From assembly GCA_040880585.1 (NCBI GenBank), contig JBBDID010000035.1, positions 124,001 through 188,000 on the forward strand: a DNA stretch of 64,000 nt, written 5' to 3'. Origin of the DNA: Paracrocinitomix sp040880585. Its GTDB lineage: Bacteria; Bacteroidota; Bacteroidia; Flavobacteriales_D; Crocinitomicaceae. Below the pieces are notes generated by a model, which ran no database searches, was not told the origin of the DNA, and saw nothing but the letters and a program-made list of their open reading frames with translations. Shown here one piece after another: positions 14,219 to 23,569 of this stretch (within the stretch, counting starts at the first letter, position 1; each line of letters starts with the position of its first letter). Made by a program: the position numbers and the translations under genes.

Positions 14219-16564
14219 TCACCTTTTTTGTCGTTTGTTTTTAAAGTGTCGGAAAGATAATATGCCAACGACCAAGATAAAAAAAAAGCTCCCGCCACCC
14301 AGGTAAAACATTTTTGTCCAGTACTTTTTGTCTGCCTCTTGTTGAAGAAACTGTAGATAGGCGTTGCTGTGCCCTGAAGGTGTAGGTGTTTCTCTTTTCC
14401 AGTGTTTTATTCCTGATAAAGAATCCGGATGAACCCTGCTGATCGTAAACAAAGAATCTGGATTTTCATTCTGACAAAAAGTATGATAACTTAATGAATC
14501 TACCATAAACCCTTCTCTATCATACATTTTTACTCGCTCACCCTCACTTGAAAACCCCATTAAAAAATCACCTATTGCGTGTATTGAATCAGAAGAATAC
14601 GTTGTCCGAAATCGGTTGAGGTTTTCTGTTAACAACAACAGCTCTCCGGCCTTTAGGGTTGTTCCTTCCGGCACTGACCATGCGTTGCTAAATTCTCTTT
14701 CTGTAATTTTCCACCCCGAAATGTCGATTGTTGTTTGTGAACGATTATACAGCTCTACCCAATCTCCCGAAGTGTCGGGTTCCGGCTGATAAAAAGCAAG
14801 CTCATTAAAAATAACACTGTCAGACCATTTGCTTTTTTCTTTTGGAACAATAATCGGCTCCAGTGTGATGCTCTCAGATAAATCAATCGTCCTTTTTGTA
14901 CCGGCAGTAGGGTCGTCTTTCCATCCCTCTAGTTTATAATCGTGCTTAAGTTTTACTTCAATATTGATGGGAACAGCTGTAAAGTAAACGCCTTTAAAAT
15001 CTTTTTTTAACCGCAGTGAATTGAACTGTATTTTACATTTGTCTGTTCCGGGATGAATAACGGTTACCATAGCCGTATCTGCCAGGTTAAATTTCTCCAT
15101 GAGGTGTTGCCGGCAGTAATAAGGCCTACGGTTGATAAAGGTTCTTAAAATATCCAGGTGATGTTGCCAGTTTTCATAGGAAGACCCCCAGCGTTTTTGA
15201 TGATAAACCATCTCACTATCTATTCCCTTTATCAACTTATCCAATAGCCTATTTGCTGTGTCCGGGTGATAAAAAGTGTTTAAATGGTCGGCAAAAGTGT
15301 TGATGTATTGTGTTTCCAACTCCTTATTTTCCAATAATTTTCTAATAATAAATGTAGACCAGGGCGGATCCGGCCATTGCTCATTATTAACAGAAGTGAA
15401 TTTTTTGAGCGTATTGCGTTTATATCCATCAGGGGCATTATTCCCCAAACCCTGATCCAAATCATAGAACACCCACCTCCATTTGGCAGAATCATTTCTC
15501 TCTCTCCAGTATCGGATATTTCCTCCTGCATCTCTGTTATCTGAATAGACTTCAGCAATATTATACCGCACAAAATCATCTACATCCATAAAGGTGCGCA
15601 GTTCTTCCAGATTTTCATCCTTAGATAAATCGTGATTGCGCAAATAGGCGAGTAGTTTTTTATAGTTCGCTGAATAGCCGTGTCGTCTCACACCGTTTTG
15701 GCGAAGAATATCCACATTTTTTTTATCCACATCATAGTTCTCCTTTAAGTAGTGTTCGTTTATTTTTTCTCTTATGTTTTGAATTCCCCAATACTCCCCA
15801 TTAATGAATAATACTGCGGGTCGATACTCCTGGATAGCCAAGCCGGTGGGTTTCGCCAATTGGGTCATAAAAGCATCCCGCAGGTGTGTTCTTAAAAAGT
15901 CTCCCCCCGAGTTTCTCAAAATAAAACTCTTGTATTTATCATTGTCTCTGGCAGGAAATATGGGGTATTTAAAGCGATTATCGCCGTACCGTTTTCTGGC
16001 AAATACAGCGATAGACTTCATAGCAAGGATACGACTGTACCCCCCAAATATGTTAATTCCAACATTTTTATTAAAACACAATTGTCCTTTCTCATCATAC
16101 ATTTCAATATTCGCTTCCCGTTCCCAGTCCTTCCAATAATTTGCTCCCAAATAGGGTTCTATGGTGTCCGCACAGCAGCCTTTCACGTACATCCCATATT
16201 CTACATCCCATAAGTTTCCAGCAGGAGTTGCTATTGAAACCACAGGCAAATCGTATTTTCGATCACAAACATAAGTGTTGGTCATCACCTTAGATCTTTT
16301 CCCTTGTTTATAGACCACAGCCCTTATAACCGCAACTTCTTTTACAAGAACGGCTTTCTGGTAACGGTAAGATGATGATGATGGAATTGATCCGTCCAGC
16401 GTATAATAAATGGTTGCCCCTTTATCAGCGGATAAAACCACTTCTGTTTCGGATGCGTATACCCCTCCTTCGGGAGAAAAATGAACAGAGAGTTCATCCT
16501 GTCCAAAAAGAAACAGGTTCAATCCTACTAAAAATATGGTGATGAATGCTTTCACTATAATCAA
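14219..16564 (-). CDS. CotH-type kinase family protein with lamin-tail domain and C-terminal membrane anchor
   Basis: A 781-residue protein with a signal peptide (1-21). A chitobiase-like C-terminal beta domain near residues 28-100 carries the YYTLDGSIPSSSS motif. The CotH kinase core (about 130-480) includes FILRNSGGDFLRTHLRDAF, YWGIQNIREKINE, DNRDAGGNIRYW and the metal-binding FYDLDQGLGNN. A lamin-tail domain (about 600-720) shows FNELAF and DWVELYNRS. A transmembrane helix at about 754-772 is followed by a basic tail, suggesting anchoring with the catalytic part outside the cytoplasm. CotH proteins phosphorylate protein targets. It follows two T9SS cargo genes on the same strand. Confidence 0.88.
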   Translation of the reverse strand: MIIVKAFITIFLVGLNLFLFGQDELSVHFSPEGGVYASETEVVLSADKGATIYYTLDGSIPSSSSYRYQKAVLVKEVAVIRAVVYKQGKRSKVMTNTYVCDRKYDLPVVSIATPAGNLWDVEYGMYVKGCCADTIEPYLGANYWKDWEREANIEMYDEKGQLCFNKNVGINIFGGYSRILAMKSIAVFARKRYGDNRFKYPIFPARDNDKYKSFILRNSGGDFLRTHLRDAFMTQLAKPTGLAIQEYRPAVLFINGEYWGIQNIREKINEHYLKENYDVDKKNVDILRQNGVRRHGYSANYKKLLAYLRNHDLSKDENLEELRTFMDVDDFVRYNIAEVYSDNRDAGGNIRYWRERNDSAKWRWVFYDLDQGLGNNAPDGYKRNTLKKFTSVNNEQWPDPPWSTFIIRKLLENKELETQYINTFADHLNTFYHPDTANRLLDKLIKGIDSEMVYHQKRWGSSYENWQHHLDILRTFINRRPYYCRQHLMEKFNLADTAMVTVIHPGTDKCKIQFNSLRLKKDFKGVYFTAVPINIEVKLKHDYKLEGWKDDPTAGTKRTIDLSESITLEPIIVPKEKSKWSDSVIFNELAFYQPEPDTSGDWVELYNRSQTTIDISGWKITEREFSNAWSVPEGTTLKAGELLLLTENLNRFRTTYSSDSIHAIGDFLMGFSSEGERVKMYDREGFMVDSLSYHTFCQNENPDSLFTISRVHPDSLSGIKHWKRETPTPSGHSNAYLQFLQQEADKKYWTKMFYLGGGSFFFILVVGILSFRHFKNKRQKR

Positions 16565-16683
16565 AAATAAGCGAAACTCTCGGATACTGCTTCATTCAAC
16601 CCCCCTTTTTATTCTTTGCATGGTCTTGTTTATTATTTGATAGCTACGCATTTTTAACTATTTTGCGCCTCTTAATCATTTAT

Positions 16684-16929
16684 ATGGACGGATCTGTTTT
16701 TGGAATCTCATTTATAGAGTGGGTTGGTTACCTGGCTTCTTTGGGTGTTTTATCTTCTTTTCTTATGCGAAATATAAAAACACTTCGCCTTATCAACACC
16801 GGGGGTTGCCTTTTATTTGTTATCTATGGATTTGCTCTAAATATTTCCTGGCCGATTGTTATTACCAATGTGGCGATCATTTGCATCAATATCTATTACT
16901 TATATATCGCTCCAAAACCCACCGAATAA
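16684..16929 (+). CDS. Small YgjV-like inner membrane protein
   Basis: An 81-residue hydrophobic protein with three predicted helices (about 7-25, 37-52, 54-74). The pattern EWVGYLASLGVLSSFLMRNI then LRLINTGGCLLFVIYG and a C-terminal W-P-I-V-I-T-N hairpin resembles the YgjV/Imp-YgjV small membrane family. Members in this phylum often carry unrelated automatic names. The ATG at 16684 is preferred over an upstream TTG because it starts just before the first helix. Role unknown. Confidence 0.75.
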   Translation: MDGSVFGISFIEWVGYLASLGVLSSFLMRNIKTLRLINTGGCLLFVIYGFALNISWPIVITNVAIICINIYYLYIAPKPTE

Positions 16930-16992
16930 TAAAAGTTGTTTTTTCTTAACCCTTTTGGTACTAAATTCGTAGAGATATTAAACTAAAAAATT

Positions 16993-18129
16993 ATGCGCAC
17001 TTTTTTATCTTTTTTCTTCTCCTCTCTTTTTGTAGTGGTTTATTCACAAAAAACCGATTCTACCCAACAAGAAATGAGCCTTTTGTTTTTAGGCGACATC
17101 ATGGGTCATGGACCACAAATCAAAGCCGCTTATGATGACGATCAAAAAAAGTATTCTTACGACAAAACTTTTCTGTATGTCCGTGATATCATTAGTGAAG
17201 CGGATTATGCGATAGGCAACCTGGAAGTTACGCTTGCCGGTCCGCCGTATAGTGGTTATCCACAGTTTAGCTCTCCGGACGAATTAGCCGTAGCCTGTAA
17301 AGAGGCCGGCCTGGATATATTGGTCACATCAAATAACCATAGTTGTGACCGGGGAGGCAAAGGAATTGTGCGCACCATTAAGGTGCTAGATTCTTTGGGT
17401 ATTATGCACACCGGAACATTTTGCGATATGGAAGATCGGGAAAAACATCATCCTTTGTTTATAGAAAATGACTGCATGAGTATTGCTATCCTCAATTACA
17501 CTTACGGAACAAACGGTTTGCCTTATCCTGAGCCAACAATTGTTAACCTCCTCAATGAAGAATTAATGAAAAAGGACCTGGAGATTGCAAAGTCCAGAAA
17601 CGTAGATAAAATTATTGTTGTTACACACTGGGGCAGCGAATACAAGCTACAGCCTGTCCAATATCAGATTGATCACGGAAGGTTTTTATTTGAAAATGGC
17701 GCCGATATTGTTATTGGATCTCACCCTCATGTGTTAGAAAAAATGGTGTGGGAAAAACAAAAAGACAGCGTCCGCCAAAAAGAGCGTTTAATTGTTTATT
17801 CTTTGGGAAATTTTGTGTCTAATCAACGTAAGCGATATACAGATGGGGGTGCTATGTTTAAATTAACCCTTCAAAAAGAGGGGGAAGAAACCTTTATCAA
17901 AAACTGTGGTTATTTTTTAACCTGGGTATACACACCTGAAGAAGAAGGTAAGCGTCAGTATTATGTATTGCCTGCGGCGAAGTACGAAAATAAGCCTGAT
18001 TTTTTTGATACTGTAGAGAGCTTTAATAAAATGAAAAGCTTTTTGGAAGATTCAAGAGCTTTATTTAATGCTGAAAATGTTGCCGTGCCGGAATATGTTT
18101 TTAAAAACAATCACTGGTTGCTTCATTAA
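16993..18129 (+). CDS. CapA family protein (PGA_cap metallophosphatase fold)
   Basis: A 378-residue protein with signal peptide (1-18). The core matches the CapA/PgsA family: LLFLGDIMGHG, the NLEVTL motif near residue 76, the SNNHSCDRGGKG motif near 117, THWGSEY and GSHPHVLEKM, a set of His, Asp and Asn residues typical of a calcineurin-like metal centre. CapA proteins take part in poly-gamma-glutamate capsule export in Bacillus, but many homologues lie outside capsule operons, as here, so the true substrate is open. Confidence 0.88.
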   Translation: MRTFLSFFFSSLFVVVYSQKTDSTQQEMSLLFLGDIMGHGPQIKAAYDDDQKKYSYDKTFLYVRDIISEADYAIGNLEVTLAGPPYSGYPQFSSPDELAVACKEAGLDILVTSNNHSCDRGGKGIVRTIKVLDSLGIMHTGTFCDMEDREKHHPLFIENDCMSIAILNYTYGTNGLPYPEPTIVNLLNEELMKKDLEIAKSRNVDKIIVVTHWGSEYKLQPVQYQIDHGRFLFENGADIVIGSHPHVLEKMVWEKQKDSVRQKERLIVYSLGNFVSNQRKRYTDGGAMFKLTLQKEGEETFIKNCGYFLTWVYTPEEEGKRQYYVLPAAKYENKPDFFDTVESFNKMKSFLEDSRALFNAENVAVPEYVFKNNHWLLH

Positions 18130-18135
18130 AAGCGT

Positions 18136-19197
18136 CTATTCTATCGTTAAAATACCTGCTTTTTTATAGGTTTCTCCGTCTTCTCCAAGAGCACTGATAT
18201 AATAAGCGTATTTTCCTTTTTCAATAAAACCATCCGGTTTTTCACCGTTCCATTCAAAATTAGGGTTTTCTGACTGAAAAACTTTATTTCCTTTTTGGTC
18301 TTGAATCATAATAGAAAAAGAACTGAGGTTTTTTGATTCAATGAACCAAACATCATTGTCTCCATCTCCATTTGGTGTAAAGACGTTGGGTATTTTAGAA
18401 ATTTGGGATGCTTCTTTAATGGTAATTTCTTTTGTTTCACTATTTAGCTGACCCGCTCCTTTTTCACCGGTTCCATGTACCGTCATACTTACTAAATACG
18501 TTCCTGCTTTCTCATATTTATGAATTCCACTTTCGAATGTTTTTTGAGAGCCATCACCAAAATCCCATTCCACCCTGCTGTGGTTCTCTGCGTTAGAATT
18601 AAAGGTCAGCTCATTTCCATTTACCTGTAAGCCCATCTTGCTTTTTAGTTCTTGGGGTTGATAAACGGGTGTTTTTTCAGTCTCTTCCTTATCCTTGCTG
18701 TTTTGTGTCTCTACAATATTTTCAGAAGGGTTTTCTTCTTTTTCCTGTATTCTTTGAGAATCACTATTGAACACCTCTTCTTCATTTTCAGGGATTCGTG
18801 TATCATTGTTTTCTTCCGTTGTTACTTCCTGTGCTCCATGAGAATCCTCTTCTTTTTGTGCCTCTTCATTTTCAGTAATAACTAAAGCGTTATCAGTATT
18901 TTCAACCGTTTCTTTTTTACTTTCTTCTATAATCGGCTCTGAAATGATTTGTTCCGGATGATTGTTTTCTACGAACTCTTTCTCTTTGGGTTCAGAAGAA
19001 AAATACCAAATGCTGGAGGCTGTAACCACAGTGATCGCTGTTACTATTGCCACCTTAGCAAAACCACTTAAGCCGGCACTTCCCGCCCCTGCTTGTATAC
19101 CTTGTTGAATAGAAGACCAAACAGAAGGGTCTACTTCTCCTTCAAAGTTTTCAAACTTTTGTTTAAACAGTTTTTCTATGTTAATTTTCTCTTTCAC
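18136..19197 (-). CDS. Membrane protein with PKD and CHU_C (gliding-type) domains, probable anti-sigma partner
   Basis: A 353-residue protein. The first 45 residues (KLFKQKFENFEGEVDPSVWSS) are predicted cytoplasmic, followed by one transmembrane helix (about 47-66), a Glu/Asn-rich linker (70-180), a PKD domain (about 190-260, WDFGDGSQ) and a C-terminal CHU_C domain (IPNVFTPNGDGDNDVWFI, YAYYISALG) as found at the ends of T9SS type B cargo and gliding proteins. It overlaps the ECF sigma factor gene by 17 bases, so the two are co-expressed. By position and topology the N terminus is likely to bind the sigma factor, but it has no recognisable anti-sigma domain. Confidence 0.8.
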   Translation of the reverse strand: MKEKINIEKLFKQKFENFEGEVDPSVWSSIQQGIQAGAGSAGLSGFAKVAIVTAITVVTASSIWYFSSEPKEKEFVENNHPEQIISEPIIEESKKETVENTDNALVITENEEAQKEEDSHGAQEVTTEENNDTRIPENEEEVFNSDSQRIQEKEENPSENIVETQNSKDKEETEKTPVYQPQELKSKMGLQVNGNELTFNSNAENHSRVEWDFGDGSQKTFESGIHKYEKAGTYLVSMTVHGTGEKGAGQLNSETKEITIKEASQISKIPNVFTPNGDGDNDVWFIESKNLSSFSIMIQDQKGNKVFQSENPNFEWNGEKPDGFIEKGKYAYYISALGEDGETYKKAGILTIE

Positions 19198-19735
19198 TTT
19201 CTTCTACAAAATTCTTATCTATGAGTATTTTTCTCAACATTTTTTTTGCTCTGGAATATTGAGATTTAGATGTGCTTTCTGTTACACCTAAACGCTCTGC
19301 TATTTCTTTATGAGAATACCCTTCAATGGCAAAGAGGTTAAACACCACTCTATATCCTTCAGGTATTGCCTTAATTACTTTCATCAGGTCTTCTGCGTGA
19401 ATCGTTTCAAGTATAAAATCATCCGAATCTAACAGATAACTCACCGAATTTACATCTACATTTTTTTGATGTTTTTTCGCTTTTCTGTAAGCATCCAAGG
19501 CGGTATTTACCATAATTCGTCTTACCCACCCCTCTAAAGAGCCTTTACTTTCATAATCAGAAAGTTTATTAAATATCTTGATGAATGCATCCTGCAAAAC
19601 ATCCTGAGCTTCTTCATGGTTGTTGGTATAACGAAGGCAAACCCCCATCATTTTTCTGGCAAATAAATCATAGAACTTTTTCTGAGCAACTGAATTACCG
19701 GAAACACATTCTTTTACCAACTGTTCATCCGTCAT
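19181..19735 (-). CDS. ECF-type RNA polymerase sigma factor
   Basis: A 184-residue sigma-70 family factor of the extracytoplasmic function class. Region 2 lies at about residues 20-90 (CLRYTNNHEEAQDVLQDAF, SLEGWVRRIMVNTALD). Region 4 with its helix-turn-helix is at about 120-175 (IPEGYRVVFNLFAIEGYSH, KEIAERLGV). It starts the two-gene unit with the membrane protein at 18136 and reads away from the TlpA-like gene. Target promoters cannot be inferred. Confidence 0.93.
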   Translation of the reverse strand: MTDEQLVKECVSGNSVAQKKFYDLFARKMMGVCLRYTNNHEEAQDVLQDAFIKIFNKLSDYESKGSLEGWVRRIMVNTALDAYRKAKKHQKNVDVNSVSYLLDSDDFILETIHAEDLMKVIKAIPEGYRVVFNLFAIEGYSHKEIAERLGVTESTSKSQYSRAKKMLRKILIDKNFVEESEREN

Positions 19736-19809
19736 AAAATTACTCTTTCCATAAGTAAGACTAATGTACTAATTAAAAAGTTGCACCATCTGTATCTTTT
19801 TTTATTGTT

Positions 19810-19817
19810 TATCTTTG
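19810..19817 (+). promoter_or_regulatory. -7 box for the TlpA-like gene
   Basis: TATCTTTG matches TAnnTTTG. Transcription would begin after about 19822, beyond the ATG at 19819, which supports the start at 19867. Confidence 0.5.
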
Positions 19818-19866
19818 AATGGCTCATGATCTGCTTATTAAAAATAAAAGCTCTTTTTTAGAATTA

Positions 19867-21117
19867 ATGAAAATATATTATTTTTTTATTTTTCTTCTAT
19901 TACTTCTTTCTACATCATTGTTCGCTGCGCCAAAAACTTTAAAAAAAGGTGTTTGGTATACTGAATTGCAACTCTCAGACAAAGATGTACTTCCTTTTTT
20001 GTTTGAACTAAAAAACACAAAAGGTTCCCTTTCTTTTACTATAAAAAATGGGGAAGAACGCATTTTATTAAGCGATATAGAAAGAAAAAAAGACTCGCTC
20101 TTTGTTTACTTTCCTGCATTTGATTCTGAATTTAGGTCAAAGTTACATAGCAACAAACACCTCTCCGGTTATTGGATCAATCATGAAAAAAAAGGAAATT
20201 ATCGAATTCCTTTTTGGTCAAAACATGAGTTTAAAACCAAATATCCTATTGAGAAAACTGTAGCTCAAGTGTCCGGTCGCTGGGAGGTTACCTTTGATTA
20301 CCAGGGCGACCAACCATATCCGGCAATAGGACTATTTGAATCCAACGTTATTAAATCCTATACCGGACAACTTCTTCAGAACCGTATAACCGGAACGTTT
20401 TTAACAGAAACCGGAGATTATCGCTTTTTAGAAGGAGCAACCATTGGTGATAGTTTATACTTATCTGCTTTTGATGGCGCTCATGCTTTTTTGTTTAAAG
20501 CTCAACTCAGAGAAGATACCTTATGGGGAACTTTTTTATCCGGAAACCACTACAAATGTCAATGGTTTGGGGTAAGAAATTCTGCCTTTCAATTACAAAG
20601 TCCAGACTCTCTTACTTCTTTAACAAGCAAAAGCCCTTTAATATTTACGCTGCCCTCCATTGACGGGGGCACATATTCTTACCCAAATGAAAACCTAAAA
20701 GGAAAAGTTGTTTTAATTCAGATCATGGGTACTTGGTGTCCTAACTGTTTAGATGAAAGCATTTACTTAAAACAGTTACTTCATGAATATTCGAAAGAAT
20801 TAGAAATTATAGCTGTTTCTTTCGAAACCCCGAAAACAATTGATGAAAAAATTGAAAAAGTAAGTGCCTATCGAAAAAACTTAAACTTACCTTATACTTT
20901 TCTAATAGGGGGAGATGCTTGTAAGCCTTGTGCTACAGCATTGTTTCCCATGCTTAGTGATATAACCTCTTTTCCCACCCTGCTTTTTATCGATAAACAA
21001 GGAACCATCAGAAAAATTCATACCGGTTTTAATGGTCCGGGAACCGGAAATTATTACCAGGAATTTGTTACCTCTACCCAACAATTTATTGAGCAATTGG
21101 TAAAAGAAGAGTTTTAG
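19867..21117 (+). CDS. TlpA-like thioredoxin-fold protein, secreted
   Basis: A 416-residue protein. The ATG at 19867 begins a clear signal peptide (KIYYFFIFLLLLLSTSLFA); an upstream ATG at 19819 would place 16 polar residues before it and lies ahead of the predicted transcription start. The N-terminal 250 residues form a beta-rich domain without a named family. The C-terminal thioredoxin fold (about 265-415) has the active site TWCPNC and a second Cys pair CKPC, both in periplasmic oxidoreductases of the TlpA/ResA type. Likely a periplasmic thiol-disulfide reductase. Its last 4 bases overlap the convergent rpiB gene. Confidence 0.88.
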   Translation: MKIYYFFIFLLLLLSTSLFAAPKTLKKGVWYTELQLSDKDVLPFLFELKNTKGSLSFTIKNGEERILLSDIERKKDSLFVYFPAFDSEFRSKLHSNKHLSGYWINHEKKGNYRIPFWSKHEFKTKYPIEKTVAQVSGRWEVTFDYQGDQPYPAIGLFESNVIKSYTGQLLQNRITGTFLTETGDYRFLEGATIGDSLYLSAFDGAHAFLFKAQLREDTLWGTFLSGNHYKCQWFGVRNSAFQLQSPDSLTSLTSKSPLIFTLPSIDGGTYSYPNENLKGKVVLIQIMGTWCPNCLDESIYLKQLLHEYSKELEIIAVSFETPKTIDEKIEKVSAYRKNLNLPYTFLIGGDACKPCATALFPMLSDITSFPTLLFIDKQGTIRKIHTGFNGPGTGNYYQEFVTSTQQFIEQLVKEEF

Positions 21118-21548
21118 CACGATATTTTATTCACTCTTCTTTCATGTCTACCTCCTTCAAAGTCTGTTTGTAAAAAAACATCCACGATTTCCAGTGCGAG
21201 TTCCTTACTGATAAACCGGGCCGGTAATGCTAATACGTTTGCATTATTGTGTTGCCTTGCCAACTCTGCAATCTCTTTTTTCCAACAAAGTGCTGAGCGA
21301 ACACCCTGGTGCTTATTGGCTGCCATATTTATTCCATTTCCACTTCCACAAATGACAATTCCTATTTTATCTTTTTCTTTTACTACCGCTTCAGCTACCA
21401 GATGACCATATTCCGGATAATCCGTGCTTTCTTCAGAATAAGTTCCCATATCTTCTACTTCAAACCCTTCCTTTTTTAAGTGTTCAATCACTGTGCATTT
21501 CAACTCATATCCTGCATGATCACAACCAATAGGAATCTTCTTTTTCAT
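21114..21548 (-). CDS. rpiB: Ribose-5-phosphate isomerase B
   Basis: A 144-residue RpiB/LacAB family enzyme that interconverts ribose 5-phosphate and ribulose 5-phosphate in the pentose phosphate pathway. Typical motifs are IGCDHAGYELK at the N terminus, DYPEYGHLVAEAV, the phosphate-binding GICGSGNGINMAANK and HNNANVLALPARFIS. Length is normal. Convergent with the TlpA-like gene and overlapping it by 4 bases. Confidence 0.95.
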   Translation of the reverse strand: MKKKIPIGCDHAGYELKCTVIEHLKKEGFEVEDMGTYSEESTDYPEYGHLVAEAVVKEKDKIGIVICGSGNGINMAANKHQGVRSALCWKKEIAELARQHNNANVLALPARFISKELALEIVDVFLQTDFEGGRHERRVNKISC

Positions 21549-22003
21549 AATGTCTTTTTTTCAAAGTTACCCAATTCACTTTTCCTTAAAATATTTTTGT
21601 TCATAATTATTAACATCTTTTTTTCTGTTTTTTCCTACCTTTAGTGAATACAGGCGTTAACAATAATATACTTTTCTACCCTAATCTTTTTTAATTGTTC
21701 ATAAAGCGTTCGTTAAATTGTATTATTTCTTTGTTCTTTTTTTGGAATAGAGAGATATTATTTCAGCTATAAATAAAATTGAATTATCATTAGAAAAAAA
21801 CAACTTACTTATCCGCCACTTATTGACACAAAAAAACTTTTTTTAGCTTTAAGTTGTGAACATAATTTGCTTTTAAGTTTTGTTTATAACTAAATGTTTT
21901 CATTGATTTTTACTATGCTTTTAACCCTTATTTATTGTTCATATATTATTCATAACATTGCCTTTTATAAAAACTGTTATAAAGTATCTATAGTTTTACA
22001 CAT
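21549..22003. promoter_or_regulatory. AT-rich 455-bp intergenic region with repeated TTGTTCATAA-type motif
   Basis: No open reading frame is seen. The decamer TTGTTCATAA occurs at 21597-21606 and 21695-21704, with near copies at 21935-21944 (TTGTTCATAT) and 21946-21955 (TTATTCATAA). A related inverted form, GTGAACATAA, lies around 21857. Such iteration in front of the signalling operon suggests binding sites for a regulator, although in very AT-rich DNA chance matches must be considered. Confidence 0.4.
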
Positions 22004-23569
22004 ATGAACAGCACTAATAATAATAACATACTTTCTTCAAATGATATAAAAAAAATATGTTGTTGTTTATTATTTAGTATGATTTCTTTTTTGGGATTTT
22101 CTCAAGAAGAGATCAATCCAAATGGGTATAACGTGTTCTACTATGAGTCGGGAGAAAAAGCCAGTGAGGGTTATTTTAAGAACGGTCAGCCACATGGGGA
22201 GTGGAAATCATACCATCCCTTAGGAACATTAAAATCGATCGGTTACAAAGCAAATGGTCAATCGGACAGTTTATGGAAATTTTATGATGAAGAAGGATTA
22301 TTGAAATGGTCTTATGAGTATGAAAATGATAAAAAAAATGGGTGCGCCAAAAAATATGATTCATTGGGTAATGTTATTCAGGAAACATTTTATGTAAATG
22401 ATGAAAAACAAGGAGAAGAAATACATTTTTTTGCTGATGGTCAAAGAAAAAAAGTGATTACTTACAATCAAGGAAAAGAAGAGGGATTAGCATTAGAATA
22501 TAATGAAGAAGGAACGGTAATTACAGAAGAATTATATGATAATGGTTATTTAAAACGAAAAGAAAAATTTAACCGATACGACGAAGAAGGAAATAAAACG
22601 GGGGTATGGCGCTCTTATTTTGACAATGGAAATATTAAAACAGAAATCAGTTACAGTGGGGGAAAAAAAGAAGGGGTATCAAAGCTGTTTGATAAAGACG
22701 GAAAATTGGTGTCGATCAATAAAATGAAAGGAGATACAGTGGCATCTGATCCCGGAGGAGTTGTGATTGTAGACCTTTACAAGGAGTATCATGAAAACGG
22801 ATCGGTAAAATTGATGGGAGGATTGAGCCATGGCTTAAAATCAGGAATTTTTAGAAAGTATGATAAGGAGGGAAACTTAATTAAAGGTTATGTATATGCA
22901 AGGGATACACTTTTTGCAAAAGGCATGATAGAATCGGGAGGAATTTTTACGGGAGAATGGACAACATATTATGGGAATGGTGTAATCAAATCTAAAGGAT
23001 CTTATGAAAACGGGAGAAAAAATGGCAAGTGGATTTTTTATTATCCAAATGGAAAAAAAGAACAAGAAGGAAGGTTTAAAGATGATGTCCTGATAGGGCA
23101 ATGGATCTGGTATTACCAAAATGGACAGATAAAACGTGAAGAATTCTACAACAATAGAGGCTTACTTGAAGGAACCATGGTAGAGTATGATTCTTTAGGC
23201 AATGAATTGGCCAAAGGTGAGTATTATAATGGACAGCAACAAGGAGCCTGGTTTTATCATGTAGGAGATTTTAAAGAAGTTGGTGCATTCACTTTGGGAC
23301 AAAAGGATGGGGTTTGGACACACTATTACCTGAATGGAAAAGTGGCTTTTATAGGAGGATATAATGAAGGAGAGCCAACAGGTAAACACACCTATTATCA
23401 TCAAAACGGAATGCGGAGGTTGATAGGAAAACATTCCGGAGGGCAAAGACACGGTTTGTGGAGAGAATACAATGAAAGAGGAGAAGAAATAGAAACAATT
23501 CGTTATAATAGAGGTGAGATTGAAAAAATTAATGGTTTTTCAGTGAATAAAATAGATACCGAGGGATGA
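22004..23569 (+). CDS. Secreted MORN-repeat (YwqK-like) protein
   Basis: A 521-residue protein with an N-terminal hydrophobic segment (about 17-33, ending GFSQ) that looks like a signal peptide. The rest is a run of roughly 15 MORN_2/YwqK repeats of about 23 residues with the pattern Y-x-x-G-x-x-x-x-x-G-x-x-x-x-G-x-W, for example NGQPHGEWKSYHPLGTL and NGRKNGKWIFYYPNGK. These form an extended beta ribbon for protein or membrane contact. The gene overlaps the histidine kinase by 4 bases (ATGA), so it is a candidate extracytoplasmic sensor or ligand-binding partner for that kinase. Confidence 0.85.
   Translation: MNSTNNNNILSSNDIKKICCCLLFSMISFLGFSQEEINPNGYNVFYYESGEKASEGYFKNGQPHGEWKSYHPLGTLKSIGYKANGQSDSLWKFYDEEGLLKWSYEYENDKKNGCAKKYDSLGNVIQETFYVNDEKQGEEIHFFADGQRKKVITYNQGKEEGLALEYNEEGTVITEELYDNGYLKRKEKFNRYDEEGNKTGVWRSYFDNGNIKTEISYSGGKKEGVSKLFDKDGKLVSINKMKGDTVASDPGGVVIVDLYKEYHENGSVKLMGGLSHGLKSGIFRKYDKEGNLIKGYVYARDTLFAKGMIESGGIFTGEWTTYYGNGVIKSKGSYENGRKNGKWIFYYPNGKKEQEGRFKDDVLIGQWIWYYQNGQIKREEFYNNRGLLEGTMVEYDSLGNELAKGEYYNGQQQGAWFYHVGDFKEVGAFTLGQKDGVWTHYYLNGKVAFIGGYNEGEPTGKHTYYHQNGMRRLIGKHSGGQRHGLWREYNERGEEIETIRYNRGEIEKINGFSVNKIDTEG

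Noticed and set aside
19819..19866. Upstream ATG for the TlpA-like gene
   Set aside because: It precedes the predicted transcription start and puts polar residues before the signal peptide.
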